This document shows positions 42,512 through 51,644 of a DNA stretch of 64,000 bases, in pieces. The notes beneath the pieces are model-generated. The model worked only from the letters and a program-made list of their open reading frames with translations, was not told where the DNA came from and did not search any database. Within the stretch, counting starts at the first letter, position 1. The number at the start of each line of letters is the position of its first letter. The position numbers and the translations under genes are program-made. Source of the stretch: Roseateles_B sp041906185 (lineage in GTDB: Bacteria > Pseudomonadota > Gammaproteobacteria > Burkholderiales > Burkholderiaceae_C); NCBI GenBank assembly GCA_041906185.1, contig JAYRJQ010000017.1:1-64000 (forward strand), read 5' to 3'.

Positions 42512-44401
42512 TCACTCCACGATGCAGGCGCGGTTCTTCCCCGTGCGCTTGGCTTCGTAGAGGCCTTCGTCCGCGCGGTCCAGCGCGACCTCCAGCGTCT
42601 CGCCGGCGCGGTAGATCGTGATGCCGGCCGAGAAGGTCACGAAGACGTCCTTGCCGTCGTGCATGAACAGCGCGGCCGAGAGCGAGCGCTGCAGCCGCGT
42701 CAGCACTTGCTGGGCTTCGTCCAGCGGCGTGCGGGGCAGCATCAGCACGAACTCCTCTCCGCCGTAGCGCGCCACAAGATCGCCCGGGCGGAGCATCTGC
42801 GTCACCCGCGCCGCGAGGGACTTCAGCGCCTCGTCACCGGCCGCGTGGCCCAGGGTGTCGTTGAGCTTCTTGAAGTTGTCGACGTCCAGCAGGGCCAGCG
42901 CCAGCACCGTGCCTTCGCGTTCGAGCTTGGCCTGCTCGGTGTTGAAGGCCGCCTCGAGGCCGCGCCGGTTGGCGATCTTGGTGAGCTGGTCCGTCTGCAC
43001 CTCGCTCGAGAGGCGGCGCAGCTCACCCTCCAGCTCGTCGACGCGCCGGGACAGCTCCGAGGCCCGCTCGTGCTCCGTGCTGAGCCGCTGCTGCGTGCTG
43101 TGCACCAGGCCCTGCACGGTGCGGCTTTCCTCGACCATCTCTCGCACCACGCCGGCCAGGCTCTCCAGCGTGTCCGCCTTCTCGATGACGTCAGCGTAGC
43201 GGCTCACATTGCTCTGGAAACGATCGGTGTGCTGGCCCAGCTGGCCCAGCTCCTCGAGCATGCGATGGATCAGCAGCTTGAGGGAGTCCCGTGCGCGTGC
43301 CCGTTCGGCCTGCAGGCTCTTCTGCCGCTCGCGCGTGCCTTCCAGCATCTCGCTGACCATGCGCACGCCGCGCGAGCTCAGGCCGGTATCCAGCGCCTGC
43401 GTCATCAGCTCACATTGGCCCCGGGCCCAGGAATCGTCCTCGGCGAGTTCGACCAGGCTGGCGCTCAGGGCGCGGCACAGTTCGCCCATCTGCCCGAAGA
43501 GGTGATGGCGGTGATCCAGCATCCGGCGGGCCCGCACGCACAGCGCCTCCATGGCCTCGGCGCGCTGGGGCGTGGCGCCTTGCTCGCGCAGGCTGGCCAG
43601 CGCGGTCTCGATCTCCTGCTTGAGGGACTCCGCGCGCTCGTCGGAGGCCAGCAAGGCGTGCTGGACGGTCTCGTGCAGGCTGTCACCCACGAGCGGCCAG
43701 GCCTGCGGGCCGGCCTCGCGGTCCAGGGCCGAGGTGTCGAGCTGCAGCTCCTCCTCGTTGAAGAACTGGCTGGGCGTGCCGCCGGGTTCCTCGGGGCTCG
43801 CTTCCTGCACGTCCACGCCGACGTCGCTGGGATCGGCGTCCCAGCTCGAGAGCAGCTGGCGCAGGCGGTTGAGCAGGCGGTGCGGGTCCGAGCGGCTCGA
43901 TTCCAGCACGCGCTGCAGGCCGTCCTTCTTGCGGGCCAGCGTCCATTGCCGGCCACCGCGCTCCAGGCCGCGCACCAGACGCTCGGTGACGCTGGCCATG
44001 CCATCGGCCAGCACGGCAGGGCCGGCGCTCTGCTGGAATCGCTCCAGCACGCGCTGGGCCTCATCCCAGCGGGACTCCCGCAGCATGGCCATGACGTCCT
44101 GACGCGCCTGCAACTCGGGCAGGCCGAGGCTGAGCATGCGCTGCAGCACCGGCTGGGCGCGCTCCGGCAGGGCATCGGGCGTGGCGCCCGGCGCGGCAGC
44201 GCCGCCCGCCGCAGCCGTGCTGGCGGGCTCCGTGCCGCCGGACTCGACCAGATAGGCCCGCGCGTAGTTCTCGGGCGTGGGCTCCAGCTTGGCCATCGCC
44301 AGGCGGCGCAGGGCGGCCTTCGCGATCGCGGCCGGGGGCTGCGCACCGGGCGCGGGCCGAGGGGGGGATGAGGCGGCAGAGGCGGGCGAACGGTCGTCCA
44401 T
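42512..44401 (-). CDS. Cytoplasmic diguanylate cyclase with long helical N-terminus
   Basis: 629 residues with no membrane helix. The N-terminus has KAALRRLAMAKLEPTPENYARAY, a segment common at the start of such proteins in this group. A long helical and coiled-coil region (about 90-460) follows, and then a GGDEF domain with the active GGEEF motif at 547-551. The I-site RPGD (538-541) sits five residues before it. It should make c-di-GMP and be inhibited by it. Its gene lies 15 bases after the next gene on the same strand and may be in one operon with it and the hybrid kinase. The signal is unknown. Confidence 0.88.
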   Translation of the reverse strand: MDDRSPASAASSPPRPAPGAQPPAAIAKAALRRLAMAKLEPTPENYARAYLVESGGTEPASTAAAGGAAAPGATPDALPERAQPVLQRMLSLGLPELQARQDVMAMLRESRWDEAQRVLERFQQSAGPAVLADGMASVTERLVRGLERGGRQWTLARKKDGLQRVLESSRSDPHRLLNRLRQLLSSWDADPSDVGVDVQEASPEEPGGTPSQFFNEEELQLDTSALDREAGPQAWPLVGDSLHETVQHALLASDERAESLKQEIETALASLREQGATPQRAEAMEALCVRARRMLDHRHHLFGQMGELCRALSASLVELAEDDSWARGQCELMTQALDTGLSSRGVRMVSEMLEGTRERQKSLQAERARARDSLKLLIHRMLEELGQLGQHTDRFQSNVSRYADVIEKADTLESLAGVVREMVEESRTVQGLVHSTQQRLSTEHERASELSRRVDELEGELRRLSSEVQTDQLTKIANRRGLEAAFNTEQAKLEREGTVLALALLDVDNFKKLNDTLGHAAGDEALKSLAARVTQMLRPGDLVARYGGEEFVLMLPRTPLDEAQQVLTRLQRSLSAALFMHDGKDVFVTFSAGITIYRAGETLEVALDRADEGLYEAKRTGKNRACIVE

Positions 44402-44416
44402 GGTGTTCCAGAAGAC

Positions 44417-46666
44417 TCAGCGGAGGCCGCCGGTCGGGCTGCTGATGGCGCGGCCCGCGGCCGTGTCGCCTTCGAGCCCGTTGGCCTGCACGATCCACGG
44501 CGCCTTGCGCGGCAGCACGGTCTGCGCCAGCCAGCGTTCGAGGTCATCCGCGGCCAGGGGGCGGCTGAAGAGGAAACCTTGCATCACGCTGCAGCCCAGG
44601 CGGTGCAGCACCTCCATCTGGCGCAGCGTCTCGACGCCCTCGGCGATCACACGCAGGCCCAGCGAGCGGGCCAGCGCGATGATGGCCGTGACGACGGCCG
44701 AGCTCTGCGGTGTGATGCCGAGGTCCCGCACGAAGCTGCGGTCGATCTTGACCTCGGAGATGGGCAGGGTCGTCAGGTAGGCGAGCGAGGAGTAGCCGGT
44801 GCCGAAGTCGTCGATGGAGATCTCGACGCCCACCTCGTTGAGCCGGTGCAGCGCCGGGATCACGTTCTGCAGGTCCTTCATCAGGCCTGTCTCGGTGATT
44901 TCCAGCTGGATGGCGCGGTGCGGCACGCCGTAGGCGCTGACGCACTGGTGGATGTGCTCGACCAGGTCCGAGCGCTCGAACAGGCGGTTGGGCAGGTTGA
45001 CGGCGATGGCGTCCGAGAAGCCGAAGTTCAGCTGCCAGACCTTGGCCTGGCGGGCGGCCTCGCGCAGCGCCCACTCGGACAGCGGCACGATCAGGCCCGT
45101 CTCTTCCGCGAGCGGGATGAAATCGCCCGGTGGCACGAGCTTGTCGCCACGCTGCCAGCGCATCAGGGCCTCGGCCCCGACCATGCGCGCGGCGCGGACG
45201 TCGATCTTGGGCTGGTAGTGCAGCACGATCTCGTTGCGCTCGATGGCCTTGTGCAGGGCGGACTCGAGCTCCAGCTTCTCTCGGCCGCGGCCGGCGAGCT
45301 GCGGGGTGTACAGCGCCGAGGCGTTGCGCCCCTGGCTCTTGACGGCGTACATGGCGACGTCGGAGTTGCGCAGCAGGTCCGCCGTGGTGGTGCCGTCCCG
45401 CGGGTAGATGGCGATGCCCACGCTGGCCGTGACGAAGCACTCCTGGCCGGCGATGAAGATGGGCTCGCGCAGGGCCTCCAGCACGCGCTGGGCCACGCGC
45501 TCGGCGTCGCGCTCGTCGGCGACCTCGGGCAGCAGGGCGACGAACTCGTCGCCGCCCAGGCGGCCCACGGCCTCCAGCGTGCGGTGCGAGCGGCCGCCCA
45601 CCGATTCCAGCAGGCCTTCCATGACCTGGTCGGAATGGCGGACGCAGGCGCGCAGGCGGCGGCCGACCTCCATCAGCAGCTCGTCGCCCGCGGCGTGGCC
45701 GAGGGTGTCGTTGATGACCTTGAAGCGGTCCAGGTCGATCAGCAGCAGGCCCACCTCATGGCCGCCGCGTCGCGCGGCCTCGATGGCGCGCTCGGCCCGC
45801 CAGATGAGCTGGCGGCGGTTCGGCAGGCCGGTGAGGGCGTCGAAGTTGGCGAGCTGGCGGATCTTGTCCTCGGCCAGGCGGCGGTCGGTGACGTCCTGGA
45901 TGACGCCCGTGTAGCCGCTGGCATTGCCGTGCTCGTTGAACTCGGGCTCCGCCTCGATGTGCAGCACGCGCTGACGGCCATCGAGCAGGGTCACGGGGAC
46001 GTCGGTCACGAGCACCGAGTTGTGGAGCATCACCTCGCGCAGCAGGCGCAGGAAGAGCTGGCGGTCCTCGCGCGGCACCATGCGCATCACGCCGATGAAG
46101 TCCAGCGGCTCGTTGGGCCCGAAGCCGAACACCCGCAGCGCCTCCGTGGCCAGCACGAAGCCGCCCGCGCCGCGATGCCACTCGAAGCTGCCCATGCGGG
46201 CCAGGTCCTGGGCGCGGGCCAGGCGGGCCTTGCTGCGCTCCAGCTCGATGCGGGTGCGGGAGCTGCGCAGCAGGTAGCGCAGCCGGCCGGCCAGCAGGCT
46301 CCATTGCGTGGACTTGACGAAGAAGTCGGTGGCGCCGACCTGGTAGGCGCGGTTGATGGAGGCCTCGTCGTCGAGGCCGGTGAGCATCAGCACCGGGGTG
46401 GACTCGAAGCCGGGTGTCTCGCGCAGTCGGCTGCAGGTCTCGAAGCCGTCCAGCTCCGGCATCATGGCGTCCAGCACGATGATGTCGGGCGTCCAGCTGC
46501 CCACCGTGCGCAGGGCTTCCTCGCCGCTGCTGGCCTCGGTGATGTCGAACCCCCGCTCGCGCAGCGCGATGGCGGTCAGCAGCAGATTGACTTCGTCGTC
46601 GTCGACGAGCAGCACGCGCGGCTGCTCGGGCAGGTCCTGGTCCACGGTCGGGTTGGCAGAGTTCAT
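44417..46666 (-). CDS. Response regulator with PAS, GGDEF and EAL domains
   Basis: 749 residues: a receiver (acidic residues Asp22-24, phospho-acceptor Asp66, Lys118), a PAS domain (about 155-265), a GGDEF domain with GGDEF at 371-375, and an EAL domain with EAL at 499-501 plus DDFGTGYSSL and VIAEGVET, all needed for phosphodiesterase activity. It may make or degrade c-di-GMP under control of the receiver. An insertion of about 20 residues (QVMEGLLESVGGRSHRTL) separates the RHSD I-site-like motif from GGDEF, where five residues are normal. It overlaps the hybrid kinase gene by four bases, so that kinase is the likely phosphodonor. Confidence 0.9.
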   Translation of the reverse strand: MNSANPTVDQDLPEQPRVLLVDDDEVNLLLTAIALRERGFDITEASSGEEALRTVGSWTPDIIVLDAMMPELDGFETCSRLRETPGFESTPVLMLTGLDDEASINRAYQVGATDFFVKSTQWSLLAGRLRYLLRSSRTRIELERSKARLARAQDLARMGSFEWHRGAGGFVLATEALRVFGFGPNEPLDFIGVMRMVPREDRQLFLRLLREVMLHNSVLVTDVPVTLLDGRQRVLHIEAEPEFNEHGNASGYTGVIQDVTDRRLAEDKIRQLANFDALTGLPNRRQLIWRAERAIEAARRGGHEVGLLLIDLDRFKVINDTLGHAAGDELLMEVGRRLRACVRHSDQVMEGLLESVGGRSHRTLEAVGRLGGDEFVALLPEVADERDAERVAQRVLEALREPIFIAGQECFVTASVGIAIYPRDGTTTADLLRNSDVAMYAVKSQGRNASALYTPQLAGRGREKLELESALHKAIERNEIVLHYQPKIDVRAARMVGAEALMRWQRGDKLVPPGDFIPLAEETGLIVPLSEWALREAARQAKVWQLNFGFSDAIAVNLPNRLFERSDLVEHIHQCVSAYGVPHRAIQLEITETGLMKDLQNVIPALHRLNEVGVEISIDDFGTGYSSLAYLTTLPISEVKIDRSFVRDLGITPQSSAVVTAIIALARSLGLRVIAEGVETLRQMEVLHRLGCSVMQGFLFSRPLAADDLERWLAQTVLPRKAPWIVQANGLEGDTAAGRAISSPTGGLR

Positions 46667-49146
46667 TGGGGGCCCGTCAGCAAGGCTTCGAGGGCCTGGC
46701 GCACCAGCCCCGCCTCATCATGCATGGCATCGATCAGCTTGTCCAAGCCTTCGGTCTGGCCGTTGCGGGCCATGGCTTCGGTATCGGCACAGTGGCGGGA
46801 CAGCTGCAGGGCGCCCAGGCTCGCCGAGGAGGACTTCAGCGTATGGGCCACGTGGCGGATGGCCGCCAGGTCCATGCCCGCCTCCCGGGCGCGCTGGAGG
46901 TCGGGCAACAGCTTGTCCAGGGACTTGATGAAGGCGTTGATCACCCGCGGCAGCAGCTGGTTGGCGCCGCTCGGGTCCAGGTCGCGCAGGCGCTGCAGCG
47001 AGGCTTCGTCCAGGCAGCTGGGGCTGCGGTCCGGGGAGGAGGGCGTTGCGGCGGATGACATGGTGGCTCCATCGTAAACGGCGGCAGGCACGGCGGACGT
47101 GGCGGATGTCGCAGATACGCCAGATGCCGCCACTGTCGGGGACCCCGCGGTCCCGGCAGCCCAGGGGCGGGGCGCCTGGCGCAGGCGTCGCTGCAGCACG
47201 GCCAGCAGCTCGCGGTGCCGCAGCGGCTTGGGCAGGTAGTCGTCGAAGCCGTAGGCGAGCAGCTTCCCCCGGTCGCCGGACAGCGCGTTGGCCGTCACGG
47301 CCACCACGGGCAGGTTGCACGGGTTGACGAAGCGGTACCGCCCCTCGCCGCCCCGGCGGAAGATCTGCAGGGCCTGGATGCCGTCCATGCCGGGCATGTG
47401 GATGTCCATCATGACGAGGTCGAAGGCCCGCTCGGACAAGGCCTGCAGGCCCGCTTCGCCGCCGTCGCAGAGCTGCACGCTGCAGCCCAGCTGCAGCAGC
47501 ATCTGCTGGATCACCTCCTGGTTGACCGGGTTGTCCTCGACGACCAGGACGTGCCAGGGGCGGGCCGCTCCCGCTCCGATCGCCTGGGGCAGCTCGTCCA
47601 GGGCCCCGCCGTCCTGCAGCGGCAGGTGCAGGCTGAAGACGCTGCCGCCGTCCGGACGGGCGCGGGCGTCCAGCACGGCGTCCATCTGCTGGGCCAGCTG
47701 CCGGGCCACCGCCAGGCCCAGCCCCGCGCCGCCATGGCGGCGGGCGAGGCTGTCGTTGCCCTGCGTGAAGGGCTTGAAGAGGTGCTGGAGCTGGCCGTCC
47801 GGGACCCCGATGCCGGTGTCCTGCACCTTCAGCAGCACACCGGGCCGGCCGTCCGGGAAGGGCTGCGCCCGGGCCGCCAGGCCGATCTCGCCGTGCTCGG
47901 TGAACTTCAGGGCGTTGTCCAGCAGCTTGCCCAGCAGCCGGCGCAGCGCGCCCGCCGCGACCGGCACCGCGTCCGGCAGACCGGCGTCCAGCGTCAGGGT
48001 CAGGCGCAGGCCGCGCGATTCGGCCTGTGGGCGGTACTGCGCCGCCAGGGTCTCCAGCAGCGGCCGCAGCGGGCTCTCGCCGCTGCGCTGCTCGGCGGCC
48101 TCGCCGTCCAGGTGGGCCAGGTCGAGCATGTCGTCCAGCAGGTGCTGGAGGTCCTCGCCGCTGGCCTGGACCTGGCGGGCGTAGTGCTGCTGGCGTTCGT
48201 CCAGGGACGTGTTCAGCAGCAGCTGCGTCATCCCGAGGATGCCGTTCATGGGCGTGCGGAACTCGTGGCTCATGTTGGCCATCAGCAGGCTCTTGGCTTG
48301 GCTGGCGGACTCCGCCTTGTCACGCGCGGCCTGCAGCTCGCGGTGGCGCTGCTGCTCCTCGGTGACGTCGGCCAGGATGCCGTAGACCAGCGGCGCGCCG
48401 CCCGCATGGGCCTGCAGGCGCGTACGCAGGCGGACCCAGCGCACGCCACGGCCCGGGTGCTGCACGCGCAGGACCATGTCGGTGGGCTCGCCGGCCGCCT
48501 GGGCGAGGAGGCGTCGCTGGTAGAGGGCGCGGTCGTCGGGGTGGATGCGGTCCTCGAACACCCGCGGCCCGAGCCGCAGGTCCATGGGGCTCAGGCCCAG
48601 CGTGTCCAGCAGCAGCGGGGAGCTGAAGTGCAGGCGGTCCCATTCGGCATTGGTGACGAAGAGGCATTCGCTGACGGCGTCGGTGACCTCGCGGAAACGG
48701 GTGTCGCTTTCCTGCAGCGCCCGCTCGAGCTGCCGCCGCGCGTTGGCGTCCTGCAGCACCAGCACGGCCAGCGTGCGCCGCTGGCCGGCCAGCGGCATCA
48801 GCAGGCGCTGCACCTGCAGCCAGCGCGGGCCGAAGGGCGTCTGCACACGCAGGTCCTCGCGGGCACCCCGGCGCCCCTCGCGCAGGGCCTGCCAGCGGGC
48901 GGGCGTGCACAGCTCGGCCAGTGCGGGATCCACGCCCGAACCCAGCACCTGGCCGACGAGAGCGGGGCCGCGCACCGACAGCAGGCGCTCGGCCTCGCGG
49001 TTGAGGTGCAGGACGCTGCCGTCCTGGCTGTCCATCAGCAGCACGCCCAGCGGCAGCAGATCCACCAGCGCGAGGGCATCGCCCGCATGCAGCGACTGCA
49101 GCAGCTGGCGAGCAACGTCGCCGGAGAGGGAGGCGTCCGGCGTCAT
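46663..49146 (-). CDS. Hybrid sensor histidine kinase (PAS-PAS-HisKA-HATPase-receiver-HPt)
   Basis: 827 residues with no membrane helix. Two PAS-like domains (about 20-135 and 145-265) precede HisKA with NMSHEFRTPMNGILGM (His294) and HATPase_c (DNALKF, DTGIGVPD, GGAGLGL). A receiver follows with phospho-acceptor Asp581, and a C-terminal HPt domain with His768 (HVAHTLKSSSASLG). It has every step of a phosphorelay in one chain. The stop overlaps the start of the REC-PAS-GGDEF-EAL gene (ATGA), so phosphate is probably passed from the HPt to that protein's receiver, tying an unknown cytoplasmic signal to c-di-GMP. Confidence 0.9.
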   Translation of the reverse strand: MTPDASLSGDVARQLLQSLHAGDALALVDLLPLGVLLMDSQDGSVLHLNREAERLLSVRGPALVGQVLGSGVDPALAELCTPARWQALREGRRGAREDLRVQTPFGPRWLQVQRLLMPLAGQRRTLAVLVLQDANARRQLERALQESDTRFREVTDAVSECLFVTNAEWDRLHFSSPLLLDTLGLSPMDLRLGPRVFEDRIHPDDRALYQRRLLAQAAGEPTDMVLRVQHPGRGVRWVRLRTRLQAHAGGAPLVYGILADVTEEQQRHRELQAARDKAESASQAKSLLMANMSHEFRTPMNGILGMTQLLLNTSLDERQQHYARQVQASGEDLQHLLDDMLDLAHLDGEAAEQRSGESPLRPLLETLAAQYRPQAESRGLRLTLTLDAGLPDAVPVAAGALRRLLGKLLDNALKFTEHGEIGLAARAQPFPDGRPGVLLKVQDTGIGVPDGQLQHLFKPFTQGNDSLARRHGGAGLGLAVARQLAQQMDAVLDARARPDGGSVFSLHLPLQDGGALDELPQAIGAGAARPWHVLVVEDNPVNQEVIQQMLLQLGCSVQLCDGGEAGLQALSERAFDLVMMDIHMPGMDGIQALQIFRRGGEGRYRFVNPCNLPVVAVTANALSGDRGKLLAYGFDDYLPKPLRHRELLAVLQRRLRQAPRPWAAGTAGSPTVAASGVSATSATSAVPAAVYDGATMSSAATPSSPDRSPSCLDEASLQRLRDLDPSGANQLLPRVINAFIKSLDKLLPDLQRAREAGMDLAAIRHVAHTLKSSSASLGALQLSRHCADTEAMARNGQTEGLDKLIDAMHDEAGLVRQALEALLTGPQ

Positions 49147-49400
49147 GGGCGACAGGCCGGGCGGGGCCGTGGCTGCGGCGGGAGGGCGAAGTCAAGACCT
49201 GACCCTACGGAGCCGGGCCCAGGCAGCGGGCGGGAGCGGAATGCGTCGTGGTGGGGGGCGGCTGGCGCGGGCCTGCGCGGGCAGTGTCGTTCCTGCATGG
49301 ATCTCTCTTTGCGGTCGGCGCCACCCGGCGGGCGGGCCCGGAACCCTCTGCGCCGCATTCTCGGCGAAACGCCGCCGAACTGGGTAGAGGCGTCTTTACA

Positions 49401-50780
49401 ATGAGTTGCATGAGCAGCCTCAGCCAAGTCCCCCAGCGCGGTCGACGCCGACCCCGGTGGGGTGGCGCCGCCGTCGCGCTGATGGTCACCGGGGTGGCCC
49501 TGCTGGCCGGCAGCCTGTGGCTGCTGGATGCGCTGGCACCGCAAGGCATGCTGCCCGGCGTGCTGCTGGCGGTGCTGGCCATGCTGCTGCTGTGCGTGGC
49601 CCTGGCGCTGGGCTGGCATCTGGGCGTTCGCCTGACGCGCCAGCAGCTGGGTGAATCGCTGCGGGAGCTGCGCCAGCAGCTGCACGTGCAGGCGCAGGTG
49701 CAGTCCGACTGGCAATGGCAGACCGATGCCCAGCACCACCTGGTCCGCTGGCAGGCCCCGTGGGGGCAGCCCGGCTCGAGCTGGGTGGGCCAGGCGGCGA
49801 TGCTGTCGCTGGCCGAGCGCCTGCAGCTGGCGGACACGCCGGCGCAGCAGCTCCAGGGCTGTCTGGAGGCGCAGCGGCCCCTGCTTCAACTCCGGCTGGT
49901 GGGCAGCGCCACGGGCACCAAGGCCCAGGCGGGCGAGTGGTGCCTGCAGGCGGTGCCGCTGCTGGACGGCAGTGGGCGTTTCTGCGGCTTCCAGGGCAGC
50001 GCGCGATTCGTGCCCGCCCCGGCGACGGCCGTGGATGCCGAGGTGCCGCCTGCCGAGCCTGCGGGCAGCCCGACTGCCGCGCCGGCCCCGGCGCTGGGTG
50101 ACGAGGCGCTGCGTGCCGAGCAGGCCGCGTTTGCCTACACCGTCTCGCATGACCTGCGCGCGCCGCTGCGCGTGGTCGACGGCTTCGCCCGCATCCTGCG
50201 CGAGGACTACGGCCGCCTGCTCGACCGCGTGGGCAACGACCACCTCGACCGCATCTCCGGTGCCGCGCAGCGCATGAACCAGATGATCGACGCGCTGCTG
50301 GCCCTCAGCCGCCTCTCGGTGCAGGCGCTGGAGTGCCGCCCCGTGGACCTGAGCCTGCTGGCCGGCCTCGTGATGGACGACCTGCGCCGCGAGGCCCCGC
50401 AGCGGCAGGTCGCGGTGCACATTCAGCCCGGGATGGTGGCCCGCGGGGATCCGACGCTGCTGCGCGTGGTGCTGGAAAACCTGCTGGGCAATGCCTGGAA
50501 GTACAGCAGCAAGTGCGAGCTCGCCCACATCACCTTCCAGTGCGAGGACGGGCCGAAGGGGCGCGTCTTCGTGGTGGGTGACGACGGCGCGGGCTTCGAC
50601 ATGCGCTTCGCCGACCGTCTCTTCGCGGCCTTCCAGCGCCTGCACAGCGCCAGCGACTTCGCGGGCACCGGCGTGGGCTTGGCCTCCGTGCGGCGCATCG
50701 TCCAGCGCCACGGCGGCGAGATCTGGGCCGAGGCGGCCGTGGGGCAGGGCGCGCGCTTCTTCTTCACGCTGCCGGGCTGA
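49401..50780 (+). CDS. Membrane-bound sensor histidine kinase
   Basis: 459 residues from the ATG at 49401. Two membrane helices (about 21-42 and 49-75) have almost no periplasmic loop. A PAS-like region (about 100-205) and a HisKA domain with YTVSHDLRAPLRVVDGF (His250) follow, and then HATPase_c with LENLLGNAWKYS, DDGAGFDM and GTGVGLASVRRIV. It resembles phytochrome-type kinases in its H box. A longer reading starts at 49248, but its N-terminus looks non-coding. No regulator gene is in the same strand run; the converging ANTAR regulator ends 21 bases away. The region 49147-49400 contains no other gene. Confidence 0.85.
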   Translation: MSCMSSLSQVPQRGRRRPRWGGAAVALMVTGVALLAGSLWLLDALAPQGMLPGVLLAVLAMLLLCVALALGWHLGVRLTRQQLGESLRELRQQLHVQAQVQSDWQWQTDAQHHLVRWQAPWGQPGSSWVGQAAMLSLAERLQLADTPAQQLQGCLEAQRPLLQLRLVGSATGTKAQAGEWCLQAVPLLDGSGRFCGFQGSARFVPAPATAVDAEVPPAEPAGSPTAAPAPALGDEALRAEQAAFAYTVSHDLRAPLRVVDGFARILREDYGRLLDRVGNDHLDRISGAAQRMNQMIDALLALSRLSVQALECRPVDLSLLAGLVMDDLRREAPQRQVAVHIQPGMVARGDPTLLRVVLENLLGNAWKYSSKCELAHITFQCEDGPKGRVFVVGDDGAGFDMRFADRLFAAFQRLHSASDFAGTGVGLASVRRIVQRHGGEIWAEAAVGQGARFFFTLPG

Positions 50781-50801
50781 GCCCGCAGGCGGCGCCGGGC
50801 G

Positions 50802-51410
50802 TCAGGCCTGGTCGGTGGCGGGCAGGGCCAGCAGCTCCACCGCCTCGAGCAGGCGGGCGGCCTGCTCGGGCCAGGACCGGCCCTCCAGCTCCGCCATGCG
50901 GCGCAGGCGCGCGAAGGCATCCTGGCGCGAGAGCGAATAGCGGTGCATCAGTACGCCGACGGCCATGGGCACGGTCTGCGCCAGCACCTCGTCGCCGGCC
51001 GCGCTGCGCACGGGTGCCTCGGCGGGGCGGCCACCGCGGGCCCGGATGTTCGCCACGGCCGCTTCGACGGCCGGCACGATCTGGTGGATGTCCAGGGGCT
51101 TGACCAGATAGGCCACGGCGCCCAGCTCCTTGACCTTGGCCACCGTCTGCTCGTCGGTGAAGGCCGAGAGGAACATGAAAGGCGTCTGCAGGGCCTCGCG
51201 CAGGTAGGCGGCGACGTCGAAGCCGCTCATGCCTTCCATGCGGATGTCCAGCAGGGCCAGCTCGGGGCGGTGCTCGCGCGCCAGCAGGATGGCGTCGTCG
51301 CCGTTGTCGGCGTCGATGACCTCGTAACCCGCCTGGACCAGGCCGTGGGTGAGCGTCGCCAGGACGAGCCTGTCGTCGTCGACCACCAGAATCTTGCCTT
51401 TGCTCGTCAC
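50802..51410 (-). CDS. ANTAR-type response regulator (RNA-binding antiterminator)
   Basis: 202 residues: a receiver with Asp11-Asp13, phospho-acceptor Asp55 and Lys104, and a C-terminal ANTAR domain (about 140-195: TVPMAVGVLMHRYSLSRQDAFARLRRMAE). ANTAR regulators bind paired hairpins in mRNA leaders to block termination when phosphorylated. The closest relatives pair with HisKA_2-type kinases, and such a kinase is encoded next on the same strand, 234 bases upstream. Its RNA targets are unknown. GC-rich repeat sequence lies just upstream at 51431. Confidence 0.88.
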   Translation of the reverse strand: MTSKGKILVVDDDRLVLATLTHGLVQAGYEVIDADNGDDAILLAREHRPELALLDIRMEGMSGFDVAAYLREALQTPFMFLSAFTDEQTVAKVKELGAVAYLVKPLDIHQIVPAVEAAVANIRARGGRPAEAPVRSAAGDEVLAQTVPMAVGVLMHRYSLSRQDAFARLRRMAELEGRSWPEQAARLLEAVELLALPATDQA

Positions 51411-51430
51411 TGCCTACCCACTCCCACCCA

Positions 51431-51480
51431 GGGGGCCGGCTTGGGGGCCGACCGAGCCACGCTTGGCGCCCCGGGGCGCC
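51431..51480. repeat. Short GC-rich repeat upstream of the ANTAR regulator
   Basis: GGGGGCCGGCTTGGGGGCCG matches the core of the flhD-flhC repeat with small changes. It is followed by the 16-base perfect palindrome GGCGCCCCGGGGCGCC (51465-51480). The rest of the 51411-51644 gap shows nothing else I can call. Confidence 0.5.
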
Positions 51481-51644
51481 GGGGCTGCGTGATCTGTACC
51501 GCTCGAGGGCGTTCCGAGCGGCCAAAAGCCGTCATTGTCGCTGAATTGCCGGGAGCCTGGCGTTCACGCTTGCCCTAGTCGGGCGCGGTGGCGGGCGCAC
51601 AGCGACCCGCCCGCCGGGACGCGCCTGTGCCGCCGGGCCCGGGC

